From Gammaproteobacteria bacterium (GTDB lineage: Bacteria; Pseudomonadota; Gammaproteobacteria; PS1; Pseudothioglobaceae): a stretch of DNA of 5,099 bases. The notes under the pieces were generated by a model that was not told the DNA's origin, did no database searches, and was given only the letters and a program-made list of their open reading frames with translations. The DNA lies in NCBI GenBank assembly GCA_024280535.1, contig JAJRPY010000052.1:1-5099 (forward strand), read 5' to 3'. The position numbers and the translations under genes are program-made. This document shows, one piece after another, positions 4,610 through 5,099 of the stretch. How positions within the stretch are numbered: the stretch's first letter is position 1; each line of letters begins with the position of its first letter.

Positions 4610-5099
4610 GTGATAAAGATATTGGGGAAATGACGCTTGAAGAATTACAAGCAGAGTACGTAAAAATTAGTGATAGTGATGATAACGCTAGAAAAATTGA
4701 AGTTTGCACCCAAATTATTAAACTTGATCCTAAAAATGCCGTGGCTTTTTATAATCGTGGTACCAATTATGTAAAATTAGGCGAATATCAAAAAGCCATT
4801 GAGGATTGCAATCAAGCCATTGAACTTGATCCAAAGCATGCTAAGGCCTTTTATAGTCGTGGCGTTGCTTACGGAAGATTAGGCGAACATCAAAAAGCCA
4901 TTGAGGATTTCAATCAAGCCATTGAACTTGATTCAAAGCATGCTAAGGCCTTTAATAATCGTGGCATTTCTTACGGAAAATTAGGCGAACATCAAAAAGC
5001 CATTGAGGATTTCAATCAAGCCATTGAACTTGATCCAAAGCATGCTAAGGCCTTTTATAGTCGTGGCGTTGCTTACAGAAAGTTAGGCAAAGAAACAGA
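4606..5099 (+). CDS. TPR-repeat protein, partial (runs off the right edge)
   Basis: The open frame covers 164 complete codons and continues beyond the window. Residues 1-40 are acidic and carry no signal peptide or membrane segment, so a cytoplasmic location is likely. Residues 29-42 already look like the second helix of a first half-repeat. From residue 41 come 34-residue tetratricopeptide repeats of the form D-P-K-x-A-x-A-F-Y-x-R-G-x-x-Y-x-K-L-G-E-x-Q-K-A-I-E-D-x-N-Q-A-I-E-L. TPRs form helical scaffolds for protein-protein contacts; the partner is unknown. The start ATG 4606 has AGGAG (4593-4597) 8 nt upstream, and this site lies inside the decayed lysA tail. The start overlaps the TGA that would end that tail (ATGA, 4606-4609). 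A further domain may follow past the edge. Confidence 0.85.
   Translation, partial: MSDKDIGEMTLEELQAEYVKISDSDDNARKIEVCTQIIKLDPKNAVAFYNRGTNYVKLGEYQKAIEDCNQAIELDPKHAKAFYSRGVAYGRLGEHQKAIEDFNQAIELDSKHAKAFNNRGISYGKLGEHQKAIEDFNQAIELDPKHAKAFYSRGVAYRKLGKET
4726..5099 (+). repeat. Tandem 102-nt TPR-encoding repeats
   Basis: Units begin at 4726, 4828, 4930 and 5032 (the last is cut by the edge). Units 2 and 3 differ at about 6 of 102 bases, and their final 54 or so bases are identical. The first 45 bases of unit 4 match unit 2 exactly, while unit 3 differs there. Unit 1 is the most diverged. Such DNA-level identity points to recent duplication or ongoing conversion between units. Confidence 0.9.

Noticed and set aside
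4527..4709. 60-codon minus-strand frame over the TPR start
   Set aside because: It is antisense to the TPR gene and the lysA remnant, and its composition is what the reverse of those codons produces.

Overview
The window looks like a chromosomal stretch of a moderately AT-rich gammaproteobacterium. The order aat, lptM-type lipoprotein, lysA, the NudE-type Nudix protein, and the overall protein style would fit a sulfur-oxidising SUP05/Thioglobus-like lineage or a related symbiont. That placement is an inference from gene content and protein resemblance; no rRNA or other marker is present.

Layout. Positions 1-127 contain no gene I can identify and lead into a small glutaredoxin (128-367, +), which ends in a hairpin with a T-run. 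Facing it on the minus strand is an exported metallo-beta-lactamase-fold hydrolase (427-1383). It is divergent from a NudE-type Nudix hydrolase (1436-1981, +). The 52 bp between them carry a perfect 10-bp inverted repeat with a consensus -10 box in each arm, so the two promoters overlap, and the nudE start codon sits about where transcription should begin (probably a leaderless mRNA). Then come aat (2088-2753), a 38-residue lipoprotein of the LptM/YifL type (2778-2894) and lysA (2899-4137), closely spaced and probably cotranscribed.

The accessory part begins right after lysA. A good sigma70-type promoter with an overlapping palindrome precedes a CopG/ribbon-helix-helix antitoxin-like gene (4208-4480) that has no toxin partner in view. 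After it, at about 4547-4609, lies a second, diverged and decayed copy of the last ~20 codons of lysA. It directly abuts and overlaps the start of a TPR-repeat protein gene (4606 to the window end, partial) made of almost identical 102-nt units. The duplicated lysA tail suggests that the segment holding the present lysA end and the antitoxin was inserted or recombined into an older lysA-TPR junction.

The conserved genes serve separate housekeeping jobs: thiol redox (glutaredoxin), nucleotide clean-up (NudE), N-degron tagging (Aat), outer-membrane LPS transporter maturation (LptM) and the last step of lysine synthesis (LysA). The main points of interest are the symmetric divergent promoter at 1406-1433 and the insertion scar and orphan antitoxin at 4084-4609. 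I did not find convincing evidence of a wholly new system.
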